A DNA stretch of 64,000 nucleotides from Leifsonia sp. Root1293. Lineage in GTDB: Bacteria > Actinomycetota > Actinomycetes > Actinomycetales > Microbacteriaceae. The first letter of the stretch is position 1; the number at the start of each line of letters is the position of its first letter. Position numbers and translations under genes: made by a program. Of the stretch, positions 47,755 to 56,515 are shown one piece after another. The DNA lies in NCBI RefSeq assembly GCF_001425325.1, contig NZ_LMEH01000001.1, positions 729,898-793,897 on the forward strand, given 5' to 3'. A model generated the notes under the pieces. That model saw only the letters and a program-made list of their open reading frames with translations. It did not search any database and had not been told where the DNA came from.

Positions 47755-47806
47755 TTCCGCGCCGCCGCCGCGCTGTCGCCAGCCGCCGCACCGCTGCCGC
47801 CGCTCG

Positions 47807-48616
47807 TCAATCCTCTGCGCGTCGCCAGTCGTCGGCGGTCAGGTGAGAGCCGGCCTGCGGGCCCATCTGGAGCATTCCGCCGTCGACGACGAGCGATGCT
47901 CCGGTCACGTACGACGAGGCCGGCGAGGCCAGGAACGCGATGACCGACGCGACTTCCTCTGCGCCTCCCGGGCGTCCGAGCGGAATGCCGGGGCGCCGAA
48001 TGTCAGTCGGGTCCTCGTCCTCGTTCCCCGTCATCGCGGTGGCGATCTCGCCCGGGGCGACGCTGTTCGCGGTGATCCCGTACTCGCCCAACTCGAGGGC
48101 GAGCGTCTTGATGAGTCCTCCGAGACCGTGCTTCGCCGCGTCGTACGCCGACGACCCGACCCGCGGTTGATGCTCGTGCACGCTGGTGACGGCGATGATC
48201 CTGCCCCCGGCGCCGGCGTCGACCATACGCCGCGCTGCTCGCTGGATGCAGACGAACGGGCCGCTGAGGTCTGCGGTGATCGTCGCATTCCAGGTGTCCC
48301 ATGACGTCTCGAAGAAGGCCGGTCCGCCGTTGATGCCGGCGTTGTTCACGAAGACATCGATTCCCCCGAGTCGCTCGCACAGTTCGTCGATGACATCGCC
48401 GCAGGATGGTGCCTGCGTCGTGTCGAGACGGGCGATGACGGCGCGTCGGCCCGCGGCCTCGACCAGGCGTGCCGTCTCGCGAGCCCCGTCCTCGTCGGAA
48501 TGCCACGTGATGCCGATGTCCATGCCGTTTCGGGCCAGCGCAACGGCGGTGGCGCGCCCGATTCCGGAATCGGATCCCGTGACGATCGCAGTGGATGGTT
48601 CGAAGGTCGTGTGCAT
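47807..48616 (-). CDS. SDR-family oxidoreductase (general-stress type)
   Basis: 269 residues from ATG 48616, eight bases after AGGTGA. Classical SDR: cofactor motif VTGSDSGIGRATAVALA, VNNAGINGG, and the active-site YDAAKHG with serine in AVTSVHEH upstream. The C-terminal SSYVTGASLVVDGGMLQMGP is typical of FabG-like and GSP39-like dehydrogenases. It carries its own bipartite promoter motif. Substrate unknown. Confidence 0.92.
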   Translation of the reverse strand: MHTTFEPSTAIVTGSDSGIGRATAVALARNGMDIGITWHSDEDGARETARLVEAAGRRAVIARLDTTQAPSCGDVIDELCERLGGIDVFVNNAGINGGPAFFETSWDTWNATITADLSGPFVCIQRAARRMVDAGAGGRIIAVTSVHEHQPRVGSSAYDAAKHGLGGLIKTLALELGEYGITANSVAPGEIATAMTGNEDEDPTDIRRPGIPLGRPGGAEEVASVIAFLASPASSYVTGASLVVDGGMLQMGPQAGSHLTADDWRRAED

Positions 48617-48652
48617 CTGAGGAATCACCTGTCTGTGGGTCACTGGAAGTCC

Positions 48653-48690
48653 ACGCTAGAACCGTGACCGGCGTCGCGCGCGGGGTTGAC
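48653..48690 (-). promoter_or_regulatory. Bipartite promoter motif of the SDR at 47807
   Basis: GTCAACCCC at 48690-48682 and TAGCGT at 48658-48653 on the minus strand, offset 32 bp. It separates the SDR gene from the glycosyltransferase island. Confidence 0.55.
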
Positions 48691-48706
48691 AGTTCGGTGC
48701 CCGGTG

Positions 48707-49975
48707 TCACCAGCCGCCGAGATAGGCCTCCAGGTCGACCTCCTCCTTCAGAAGCTCGATTCCCTCCGTGGTCAGGTTCACCGTCGGCAGTTGCGAGTCG
48801 TCACCCCACCGCATCCGCCGTCGCAGATGCCTTGTCGAGACGACGCGAAGCACAACGGTGCGAGACAGGTCTCTCACCACCACCTCTGCGCAGTTCTCGT
48901 TCTCCAGGGCAGCCATCGCGGGCCGCAGTGAGCCCCGGAGCACCCGGACGGGCTGCTCGACGATGATGCGGATGCGCACCCTGTCCCAGAGCCCGGCTCC
49001 GAGCTCGACGCCGTCGGGCAGGGGAGCCGCTGAGGGGAGCTCCGCGAGCAGGGAGTCGATGCTCACGAAACGCTGGGCATCCGTGCATCCTCCCAACCCA
49101 GTGGTGACGATGGCGATGTCCGGCCGAGCAGTCGGTGCGCCGACGGGCCGCGAACCCGGCACGGGGATCAATTCCGCGAGAGTCAGGGTCTCGGCGTTCT
49201 TCTTCATCAGGTCGGAGTCATGCCGGCCGGCGTGGTCGGGGCCGTCGTGCCACGCGACGGCGGAGGGCACGTGTGCCAGCAGAGCTCCGTGCAGCCAGGC
49301 GCGGTAGGCCCACTCCCAGTCCTCCCCGCCGTAGCTCGTGAAGCTCTCGTCGAAGCCGCCTGTCTCATCGAAGAAGCGCCGGCTGCAGCCGATGACCGCC
49401 CCGATGACGTGACGATAGCTGCGGAAGTCAGCCGTCAGCAGGTTGCCGGATGCCGCATAGCCCTCCCTCAGCCAGACCGGCTCTGTCAGTTCATTCTTCG
49501 GGCCGACGGACTCAACGTCGTCGTCGGTGGAAGCATCTGCGAAGTCGGCATGACGTCTGCGACCCACGACGACCGCGTCCCACGCGAGGCTGGGGAGCCG
49601 GGTGATCTCCCGCAGGTAGTCGGGTTCGGGCGCAGTGTCGGCATCGAGGAACACGAGCAGGTCGTTCGTGGCGGATGCCGCGCCGAGATTGCGAGCAGCA
49701 GCGAGCCGAAACCCCTCATCGGCCTGCCGGAGGAGGCGCACGCCGAAGGGCACGTGCGGCTGGCTCGCGGACCCGTCGTCGACCACGATGACCTCGACCA
49801 GATCGGCCGGGTACCTCTGCCGTGCGACAGCCCGGAGCGTGCGGGCGAGCTGTGTCGGCTGCTCGTAGTGGGCGACGATCACGGAGACGGATGCCGGTGA
49901 GGCTGCGTGCTGACCGTCCAGCAGGTCCCATCGATTGCCCGGGACCGCGCCGAGACGTGTGCCAGGTGCGATCAT
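48707..49975 (-). CDS. Family 2 glycosyltransferase with C-terminal extension
   Basis: 422 residues from ATG 49975, overlapping the stop of the next gene upstream. GT-A fold: VSVIVAHYEQPTQLARTLRA opens the domain, the DxD motif is FLDADTAP, and the acceptor-side motif FDESFTSYGGEDWEWAYRA is that of the galactosyltransferase-like C-terminal part. About 130 further residues after residue 290 have no recognised domain. It transfers a sugar in the cytoplasm; donor and acceptor are unknown. Confidence 0.9.
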   Translation of the reverse strand: MIAPGTRLGAVPGNRWDLLDGQHAASPASVSVIVAHYEQPTQLARTLRAVARQRYPADLVEVIVVDDGSASQPHVPFGVRLLRQADEGFRLAAARNLGAASATNDLLVFLDADTAPEPDYLREITRLPSLAWDAVVVGRRRHADFADASTDDDVESVGPKNELTEPVWLREGYAASGNLLTADFRSYRHVIGAVIGCSRRFFDETGGFDESFTSYGGEDWEWAYRAWLHGALLAHVPSAVAWHDGPDHAGRHDSDLMKKNAETLTLAELIPVPGSRPVGAPTARPDIAIVTTGLGGCTDAQRFVSIDSLLAELPSAAPLPDGVELGAGLWDRVRIRIIVEQPVRVLRGSLRPAMAALENENCAEVVVRDLSRTVVLRVVSTRHLRRRMRWGDDSQLPTVNLTTEGIELLKEEVDLEAYLGGW

Positions 49976-51039
49976 CGTGCCGCCAGACCGGCCCACCACG
50001 ACCCGTAGGCCGACGCGACGTCATCCATCGTCGGCCCCAGGGCGGTGCCGACGGGCAACCGGGTCGAGCCCGGCTGTCGCCAGGCATCCATGAGGTGCGT
50101 GCTCAGGCGCGCCGGGTCGTACAGTGCCATGGTGCCGGGTCGGAGGGCAGCCATCTCGGCCGCGTATCGCGACATCGGCACAAGAGGACGCCGCCCCTGC
50201 TCGATCCAATCGAGCATCGATCGTGAAGCCGAGAGGTGTTGGTGCGCCGCGACCGGAATGCCGTCCGCGACAGTCGCGCTTCGATACGAGGGCCCATCGA
50301 GGTAGCCGGTGGCTTCGAAGTGCACCCCGAGCGCGTCGGCCCGGGCACGCAGCGCGTCGACATCCGCCTCGTGTCCGAGCGACGGCCCGCCGATCGCGAC
50401 GACGACGCCGGGTCCGGGATTCTCGCCTGCCACCTGGAGTCGATCGCGTGCGTCGGCAACAGCGTCGATCACCTCCCCATGGCCCTTGCCGGGGTAGATG
50501 TAGCCGGCGATCAGAGCCGTCAGAGGTCGCTGCGCTCCGAGGCCGGACGTTGCCGGCGGATCAGCGCGCTGGGGCGTCGCCATCCGGGCACCGAGCGGGA
50601 TGACGGCAACGCGATCGAACGACGGATCCACATGCTCGGCGAGCAATCGGGCCTCGTGCTCGCTGTTCACGGCGACAGCCTGTGCTGCTCCGACGAACCG
50701 CGCGTAGGCGGACGCCCGTCGGGAGTACCCAGCGCCATCGGACTCCTGGGGAAGGTCGTGCAGGGTGATGCTCAGACTCGTGGCCGAGGCGAGCCGTTCG
50801 AGATTGTCGGCGGCCTCCTCGGGCGTCGAGCCGAAGAGCCGGTCCGTGACATGCAGGTGGACTCGAGCGGCAGGGGGCAGGAATGCTGCGCTCTCGACGG
50901 TGCGTGAGGCGTGCACCGCGCCCGCCAGACCCTGTGCCTGCGCCGCGGCTGCCAGCTCGTGCGCGTACTGCACGACGCCGTGTTCCTGGGGGCCGATGAT
51001 CAGAAGGTCGGGGTGATCGGCGGCGCGCATCTGGCACAT
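49972..51039 (-). CDS. GT-B glycosyltransferase (family 4-like)
   Basis: 355 residues. The N-terminal half (LLIIGPQEHGVVQYAHELAAAAQAQG) matches acceptor-binding GT4 domains, and the C-terminal half has AGYIYPGKGHGEVIDAV typical of GT4 nucleotide-sugar binding. It starts near 51039; an in-frame ATG three codons later is possible. It is translationally coupled to the downstream family 2 enzyme and divergent from the glycosyltransferase run on the other strand. Confidence 0.85.
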   Translation of the reverse strand: MCQMRAADHPDLLIIGPQEHGVVQYAHELAAAAQAQGLAGAVHASRTVESAAFLPPAARVHLHVTDRLFGSTPEEAADNLERLASATSLSITLHDLPQESDGAGYSRRASAYARFVGAAQAVAVNSEHEARLLAEHVDPSFDRVAVIPLGARMATPQRADPPATSGLGAQRPLTALIAGYIYPGKGHGEVIDAVADARDRLQVAGENPGPGVVVAIGGPSLGHEADVDALRARADALGVHFEATGYLDGPSYRSATVADGIPVAAHQHLSASRSMLDWIEQGRRPLVPMSRYAAEMAALRPGTMALYDPARLSTHLMDAWRQPGSTRLPVGTALGPTMDDVASAYGSWWAGLAAR

Positions 51040-51061
51040 GCTTGCTCATCCGGACGACTCC

Positions 51062-51100
51062 GTCAAGGGTGGGCCCCGGACACCGTCTCCGGCGTACGGT
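51062..51100 (+). promoter_or_regulatory. Bipartite promoter motif upstream of the plus-strand glycosyltransferase operon
   Basis: GTCAAGGGT at 51062-51070 and TACGGT at 51095-51100, offset 33 bp. The second half of box 1 is GGT rather than CCC, as also at 58031. Confidence 0.45.
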
Positions 51101-51144
51101 GAGGCCTGACGCCGCTCCACGGCGCAGGATCGGAGTGAGCCCGT

Positions 51145-52284
51145 ATGCAGCAGACTGTCCGGTTGTCGGCGATCCGCGCCGATGGCGACCTCGTCCTCGG
51201 TGACCCGCACGTCACCGTCGTGGCGGTTCCGGCCGGGCACCCGTACGTACGATCCGTGACCTCGTCGCTCGATGTGAGGGTCCTTCCCGATTCCACTTCG
51301 GCATCCACTCCCTCCCAGTGGTGGCCGCCCGCGGCCCTCGACCCAGACTGGATCCGGGCGCACGCGAAGGACGCCGACCTGATGCACATCCATTTCGGCA
51401 CGGAATCGTTCACACCGGAGCACCTGACGGACTGCCTCAGTGCGGCTCGAGAGGTCGGCTGGCCGGTGGTCTTCACCGTTCACGACATCGAGCATCCGCA
51501 GCTCGACCACCAGGACGGCTATCTCGAGCAGCTCGACGTGCTCATCCCCGGATCGGACGCCGTGCTGACGTTGACGCACGGCGCGGCCGAGGAGATCCGC
51601 CGACGGTGGGGACGATCGGCGCTGATCGTGCGTCATCCGTCCGTCCTCCCACCCGACGAGGATCTGCCCGCCGTCGCGGAGTCCACGGAGCTGCGGATCG
51701 GTATGCACCTGAAGGACCTCCGCCCGAACATCGACGCGGTTGCGATGGTGCGTGCGCTGGCCGTGGCCCTGGAGATCATCGCGACCTCGGGACTCGAGGT
51801 CGTCGCCGAGGTGCGGATGCATCGCGAGGTCAGGGATGAAGAGTCGCGCGAGGCTGTTCGCGAGATCGCGGGCCAGTGCGATCGGATGCTGCTCATCGAG
51901 CATGGGCGTCTCGACGATCGTGAGCTCGAGAGCTGCCTGGCCGGCCTCGACGCCTACGTGCTCCCGTACGGGCACGGCACCCACTCGGGTTGGCTCGAGC
52001 TGTGCTGGGATCTCGCGTTGCCGGTGGTGACGCCGCAACGCGGCTTCTACGCTGAGCAGCACCGTGAGGACAGCCACGCCTCCTTCTCGCCGGATCCGAC
52101 GGGTGAATCGCTCGCGGAGGCGCTCGTCGCCGTTCTCGACGCCCCGGACGCGACCCGACCCGGATCCGAAGAACGGCGGGCGCTCTTCGAGGCTCGTCGC
52201 GCCCACCGACTGCGTGCTGACGCGACGGGAGCCGCCATTCATGCGGCACTGTATCGGCAACTCGTCGGCGAGCGCAGATCATGA
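51145..52284 (+). CDS. Glycosyltransferase (GT-B, family 4-like)
   Basis: 379 residues from ATG 51145. The N-terminal part contains DADLMHIHFGTESFTPEHL and FTVHDIEHPQLD, resembling acceptor domains of GT4 enzymes; the C-terminal part ends with SGWLELCWDLALPVVTPQRGFY, the region that binds the nucleotide sugar. The classical EGFG-like motif is replaced here by GTHSGWLE. First gene of a four-gene overlapping operon. Confidence 0.82.
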   Translation: MQQTVRLSAIRADGDLVLGDPHVTVVAVPAGHPYVRSVTSSLDVRVLPDSTSASTPSQWWPPAALDPDWIRAHAKDADLMHIHFGTESFTPEHLTDCLSAAREVGWPVVFTVHDIEHPQLDHQDGYLEQLDVLIPGSDAVLTLTHGAAEEIRRRWGRSALIVRHPSVLPPDEDLPAVAESTELRIGMHLKDLRPNIDAVAMVRALAVALEIIATSGLEVVAEVRMHREVRDEESREAVREIAGQCDRMLLIEHGRLDDRELESCLAGLDAYVLPYGHGTHSGWLELCWDLALPVVTPQRGFYAEQHREDSHASFSPDPTGESLAEALVAVLDAPDATRPGSEERRALFEARRAHRLRADATGAAIHAALYRQLVGERRS

Positions 52285-53408
52285 CGGCAACGGCACCGCT
52301 GCGCATAGTCGTCATCGCCCCGCTCCGCTTTCCCATCCGGCGCCCGCATGCAGGGGGCCTCGAGTCAGCCGTCTGGAACGAGGTCAGTCAGCTTCGACGT
52401 CGCGGGCACAGTGTCACCCTCATCGCGCCCGAGGGTTCTGACTTCCTCGGACCGGAGGATGCGTTCAGCATCCCGCCGCTGGCGTGGCCCGATCGCGCTC
52501 GTCCGACCGACGACACCTACCCCGACAGCTACTACTGTCGAACGATCCCGGCTCTGGGGCGGGCACTCGACAAGGTTTCCGCACAGAGTGGGAGCTACGA
52601 CCTGATCTCCAACCACTGCCTCCATGGCCTGCCCCTGTCGCGAGCTGGCGAACTCGGGGTGCCCATGGTCACGACCCTGCACACTCCCGTCGACCGGCAC
52701 CTCGTCGAATCGCACGCGCGGGCGACGGGTCGCCGGAGCGAGTTCATGGCGGTGAGCGAGCACACTCGAGTGCAGTGGGCAGCTGCCGGAGTCGACTCGC
52801 ACGTTCTGCCGAACGCGGTGGATCCCGATACCTGGCGGCTCGGCCGCGGTGGAGGGGATCTGGTGTGGTTCGGTCGCATCGTTCCAGAGAAGGCTCCTCA
52901 TCTGGCGATCGAGGTCGCGAAGCGACTGGGGCGCACGCTGGTCATAGCCGGGCGTATCGGCGATGACGACTACGCTGATCGGCACGTGGTCCCGGCGCTC
53001 GGCGACAGCATTCGCTACGCGGGTCAGCTCTCGCCGGTCCAGCTCGCCAGGCTCGTCGGCCGCAGCGCGTGCTCGATCTCGACACCCGCTTGGGAAGAGC
53101 CGTTCGGGCTCGTCGCACCTGAAGCGCTGATGTGCGGAACTCCGGTCGTCAGTTTCGCTGTCGGCGGGGTCACTGAGATCGCGGCTGCGAGCGTCGGTAT
53201 GGAGACGGCGCCCCGCAACGACATCTCGGAGCTGGCCGACAGGGCAGCCGGGTTGATCGACCGTACGGACAGGGATCCGGAATTCCGCCGCGCCATCCGT
53301 GGCGCTGCCCAGTCGCGATACTCGCTGCCGGTGCGAACAGCAGCGCTCGAGGAGCGTTTCCGTACTGTTCTCGCCGGGCCCGCAGAAGCAGAGGAGGTGG
53401 CAGCATGA
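52281..53408 (+). CDS. Family 4 glycosyltransferase
   Basis: 375 residues, ATG overlapping the previous stop. Classical GT4: PIRRPHAGGLESAVWNEVSQLRRRGHSVTL in the N-domain and, in the C-domain, FGRIVPEKAPHLAIEVAKRLGR and the catalytic EEPFGLVAPEALMCGTPVV with the EX7E motif. Retaining transferase of unknown specificity. Its stop overlaps the next gene. Confidence 0.93.
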   Translation: MTATAPLRIVVIAPLRFPIRRPHAGGLESAVWNEVSQLRRRGHSVTLIAPEGSDFLGPEDAFSIPPLAWPDRARPTDDTYPDSYYCRTIPALGRALDKVSAQSGSYDLISNHCLHGLPLSRAGELGVPMVTTLHTPVDRHLVESHARATGRRSEFMAVSEHTRVQWAAAGVDSHVLPNAVDPDTWRLGRGGGDLVWFGRIVPEKAPHLAIEVAKRLGRTLVIAGRIGDDDYADRHVVPALGDSIRYAGQLSPVQLARLVGRSACSISTPAWEEPFGLVAPEALMCGTPVVSFAVGGVTEIAAASVGMETAPRNDISELADRAAGLIDRTDRDPEFRRAIRGAAQSRYSLPVRTAALEERFRTVLAGPAEAEEVAA

Positions 53409-54430
53409 CTCGTCAACGGGTCGCCTGGTACGTGCACCACCATGGCCGCGGTCATCTCATGCGCATGCTGTCCATCGTGCCCCATCTCGACTACGACGTC
53501 CTGGTCTTCAGCTCCCTTCCGCGCCCCGATGAGCTCCCGGACCACTGCGACTGGATCCGGCTGCCGATGGACGACGCAGTGGAACCGAGCGGCTCCCCGG
53601 CGGACAACGATCCGGAGGCAGGAGGGCTCCTGCACTGGGCGCCTCTTCTCCATACGGGTCATCGCCGACGATTGACGCTGATGGCAGAGGCCGTCGATCA
53701 GCAGCCGGTTCTAGCCTTCGTCGTCGACGTGTCCGTCGAGGTGGCCCTGTTCGCCCGGCTGCTCGGCATTCCGCCGGTACTCATCACTCAGCCGGGAATC
53801 CGAGATGATCCGCCGCACCTCCTCGCATTTCGGGCGGCAGCCGCCGTGATCGCGCCGTGGTCCGACGAGGTCCTCCGTCCGCGCCACCTCGCAGCGCTGG
53901 ACACCGTGTCCTATGTCGGCGGGATCAGTCGTTTCGACGGGCGTGCCAACAGTGGTCCCGAGCGTTCAGGAGTACTCGTCCTCGCCGGATCGGGGGGAAG
54001 CGCCGTCGATGCCGCCGCGGTGCGGGCGGCAGCAGCATCGACGAGCGCCCACCCGTGGACGAGTCTCGGCCTCTCCGGACAGGACGACGACGATTCCTGG
54101 ATGGACGATCCGTGGGAGGCGATCACGGGCGCGGCGGTCGTCGTCGCCTGGGCCGGCCAGAATTCGGTCGCCGACCTCGCTGCGGCGGGTTCGCGCGCCA
54201 TCGTCATTCCTCAGTCACGGCCATTCGAGGAGCAGGCGGGTACCGCTCGGGCTCTGGCCCGCACAGGGCTCGCGGTCGTGGAGTGGAATTGGCCGGAGCC
54301 CGGACAGTGGGATGGCCTGGTGGATCGCGCTCTGGCGCTTCAACCCGACTGGTCGCTGTGGCGCACGGCGGGTGCGGCCGGACGTGCTGCGGCTGTCATC
54401 GCGGCCGTGGTCGAGGGGCGGCAGCGGTGA
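53405..54430 (+). CDS. MurG-like (GT28-type) glycosyltransferase
   Basis: 341 residues, ATG overlapping the previous stop. The start VAWYVHHHGRGHLMRMLSI carries a GHGxR-like donor loop and the C-domain AWAGQNSVADLAAAGSRAIVIPQ with EEQAGTARAL closely resembles the UDP-GlcNAc site of MurG. It is not MurG itself, as it lacks the lipid I-binding motifs and lies outside a murein cluster. Probably adds a HexNAc-type residue. Confidence 0.85.
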   Translation: MTRQRVAWYVHHHGRGHLMRMLSIVPHLDYDVLVFSSLPRPDELPDHCDWIRLPMDDAVEPSGSPADNDPEAGGLLHWAPLLHTGHRRRLTLMAEAVDQQPVLAFVVDVSVEVALFARLLGIPPVLITQPGIRDDPPHLLAFRAAAAVIAPWSDEVLRPRHLAALDTVSYVGGISRFDGRANSGPERSGVLVLAGSGGSAVDAAAVRAAAASTSAHPWTSLGLSGQDDDDSWMDDPWEAITGAAVVVAWAGQNSVADLAAAGSRAIVIPQSRPFEEQAGTARALARTGLAVVEWNWPEPGQWDGLVDRALALQPDWSLWRTAGAAGRAAAVIAAVVEGRQR

Positions 54431-55254
54431 TGACAGGGACCCGCCCCACCAGGGCCGTCATCACGTTGTGCTCGACCCCCAGGGTCGATCACCTCCGCCG
54501 GCAGCTCGCCGCACTCGAGGAACGCAGCGACGTGCTCACAGTTCTCGTCTGGCTCGGCGACGACGAGCCGCCGTCGTTGGCCGTCGACGAGCTCGTCATG
54601 GTTCCGCCGGGCACCGATGGACTGCGTCTGGCCGCAGCGCGGAACGCCGGCGCAGACCGGGCGGTGCTGCGCGGTGCCGATCTGCTGATCTTCCTCGACG
54701 CCGACTGCGTCCCCGGTCTCGAACTCGTCGGCAGGTACGCCGCCGCGGCGATGGCGCGTCCGGATGCGGTGCTCTGCGGGCCGGTCACCTATCTCGCCGA
54801 GGGCATCGAGGTGTCCGACGTGGCCTCCCTTGGCGCGTTCACCCGCCCGCATCCTGCTCGCCCCGCACCGCCGGATGGCGAGTTGCTTGTGGCAGTACCG
54901 GGCGAGTACGAGTTGTTCTGGTCGCTCTCGTTCGCGCTGACGGCTGAGCTCTGGGCGTCATCTCCCCGGTTCGACGAGCGGTACGAGGGCTACGGCGGCG
55001 AAGACACCGACTTCGCCTTCGCGTTGAGGTCGTCGGGCATTCCCCTGGTCTGGATCGGGGGAGCCCACGCCTATCACCAGTACCATCCGACGTCCTCGCC
55101 TCCCTGGCGCCACCTCGACGACATCATCCGCAACGGTGGCGTCTTCGCCGAGCGGTGGAAGTCCTGGCCGATGGCGGGCTGGCTGAAGGAGTTCGCGGCG
55201 GCTGGCGCCATCGAGCGAGTCGGCTCCGGATGGCAGCGCACGAGCCGCGACTGA
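54430..55254 (+). CDS. Family 2 glycosyltransferase (galactosyltransferase-like)
   Basis: 274 residues from ATG 54430, whose first base is the last base of the preceding stop; a GTG one codon earlier is possible. GT-A motifs: DxD in FLDADCVPG and YEGYGGEDTDFAFALRSSG, the same acceptor motif as the enzyme at 48707. Final gene of the plus-strand run, convergent with the GT4 gene at 55289. Confidence 0.9.
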   Translation: MTGTRPTRAVITLCSTPRVDHLRRQLAALEERSDVLTVLVWLGDDEPPSLAVDELVMVPPGTDGLRLAAARNAGADRAVLRGADLLIFLDADCVPGLELVGRYAAAAMARPDAVLCGPVTYLAEGIEVSDVASLGAFTRPHPARPAPPDGELLVAVPGEYELFWSLSFALTAELWASSPRFDERYEGYGGEDTDFAFALRSSGIPLVWIGGAHAYHQYHPTSSPPWRHLDDIIRNGGVFAERWKSWPMAGWLKEFAAAGAIERVGSGWQRTSRD

Positions 55255-55288
55255 TCCGTCGGCGTCGTGAGCCTTCGCACTCGCCCTC

Positions 55289-56515
55289 CTAGCGGGTCGC
55301 GGGGACGGCGCCGAGGATCGAGTCGGCTGCGGCGGCCAGGTCTGCCGCGACGGGATCTGGTGCGAACCTGTCGACGCCGAGCGCACCCCGTCGAGCGAGG
55401 TTCTCGGCCAGAGCTGGTTGCGTCATCATCCGGGCGATCGCAGCGGCCAGGGCCGTCGGGTCCGCCGGAGGAACCATCAGGCAGTCATCGCCGTCGGTGC
55501 AGAAGTCGTCGAACCCGCTGCCCGTCGTGCACACCAGCGGTGTGCCGATGGCCTTCGCCTCCAGCGCCACGTTCCCGAATCCCTCCCACCGCGACGGGCA
55601 GATCGTCACAGCGGCCTCTCGGATGCCGCGATAGAGCTCGTCGCCGTCGACGTGCCCCAGCCAGGTGATCCGTGAGCGGGCGGCGTCCGGCACGAGGGCG
55701 AGCAGCTCCTGCCTGTCCGGTTCGAAGCGGCTGTCGCCACTGGCGCCTGCGAGCACGAGTCGGGCCTCCGGCATCCGCTGCCACAGATCGCCGAACGCAC
55801 TGAGGGCGTCCGTCACTCCCTTGCGCCGTTCGAGCCGGCCGAGGAAGAGGATCGTGGGAGCCGTGCCCTTCGGCCAGGCCGTCGGCAGCGGCGCCAGCCT
55901 CGACGCCGCCGCGGCATGATGCACGTCGACGCAGTTGCGCACCACGCGCACGGGCGGCAGCGACGGGAACGCGGCCTCGGTCCACGACGCCATCGCGTGG
56001 GAGATGGCGATGAGTCCGGCGGAGCGCCGAATCTGACGATCCTCCAGGCGGTTCTGCACGAATGCCGTGATGCGCGTGTCCCGAGGGAGGTCGCGCGAGT
56101 CGAACCCGGCGATCTCCGTGGCCAGCCGCAGGCTCGTCGCCAGGTTGGTCAGCAGCGGCGCCCCTCGAGGGAGCATGGCCCCGAGCCCACTCCACTCGGG
56201 TGCGAACACCCGGTCGTACGGAGTTCTACGGTACTGGCGCCTGACCAGGAGCGGTCGATGTACCAGGGTGAGATTCCGTGACCGGTGGCCGATGACGTGG
56301 AAACCCGCCAGGTTCACACCGGCCAGATCGGCGTCGGGCAGGGCGCTCGAATCAGAGAAGACCAGGAGGTCGATGCGGATCCCGGACCGTGCCAGTGCCG
56401 GGAGCAGAGCGGCGTAGTGACGCCCGATCCCTCCCGTGTAGCGGGTGAGGCCCGCGTACTCGGTCACTGCGACGAGCCAGCGCTCTCCTCGCCGCGGGGG
56501 CGCCTGCTCACTCAC
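55289..56515 (-). CDS. Family 4 glycosyltransferase
   Basis: 408 residues starting at GTG 56515, which overlaps the ATP-grasp stop (GTGA). The N-domain has YTGGIGRHYAALLPALARSGI, and the C-domain has FLGRLERRKGVTDALSAF and CPSRWEGFGNVALEAKAIGTPLV with the two catalytic glutamates. A second ATG at 56539 exists upstream but would overlap the previous gene. Cytoplasmic glycan-building enzyme of unknown specificity. Confidence 0.92.
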   Translation of the reverse strand: MSEQAPPRRGERWLVAVTEYAGLTRYTGGIGRHYAALLPALARSGIRIDLLVFSDSSALPDADLAGVNLAGFHVIGHRSRNLTLVHRPLLVRRQYRRTPYDRVFAPEWSGLGAMLPRGAPLLTNLATSLRLATEIAGFDSRDLPRDTRITAFVQNRLEDRQIRRSAGLIAISHAMASWTEAAFPSLPPVRVVRNCVDVHHAAAASRLAPLPTAWPKGTAPTILFLGRLERRKGVTDALSAFGDLWQRMPEARLVLAGASGDSRFEPDRQELLALVPDAARSRITWLGHVDGDELYRGIREAAVTICPSRWEGFGNVALEAKAIGTPLVCTTGSGFDDFCTDGDDCLMVPPADPTALAAAIARMMTQPALAENLARRGALGVDRFAPDPVAADLAAAADSILGAVPATR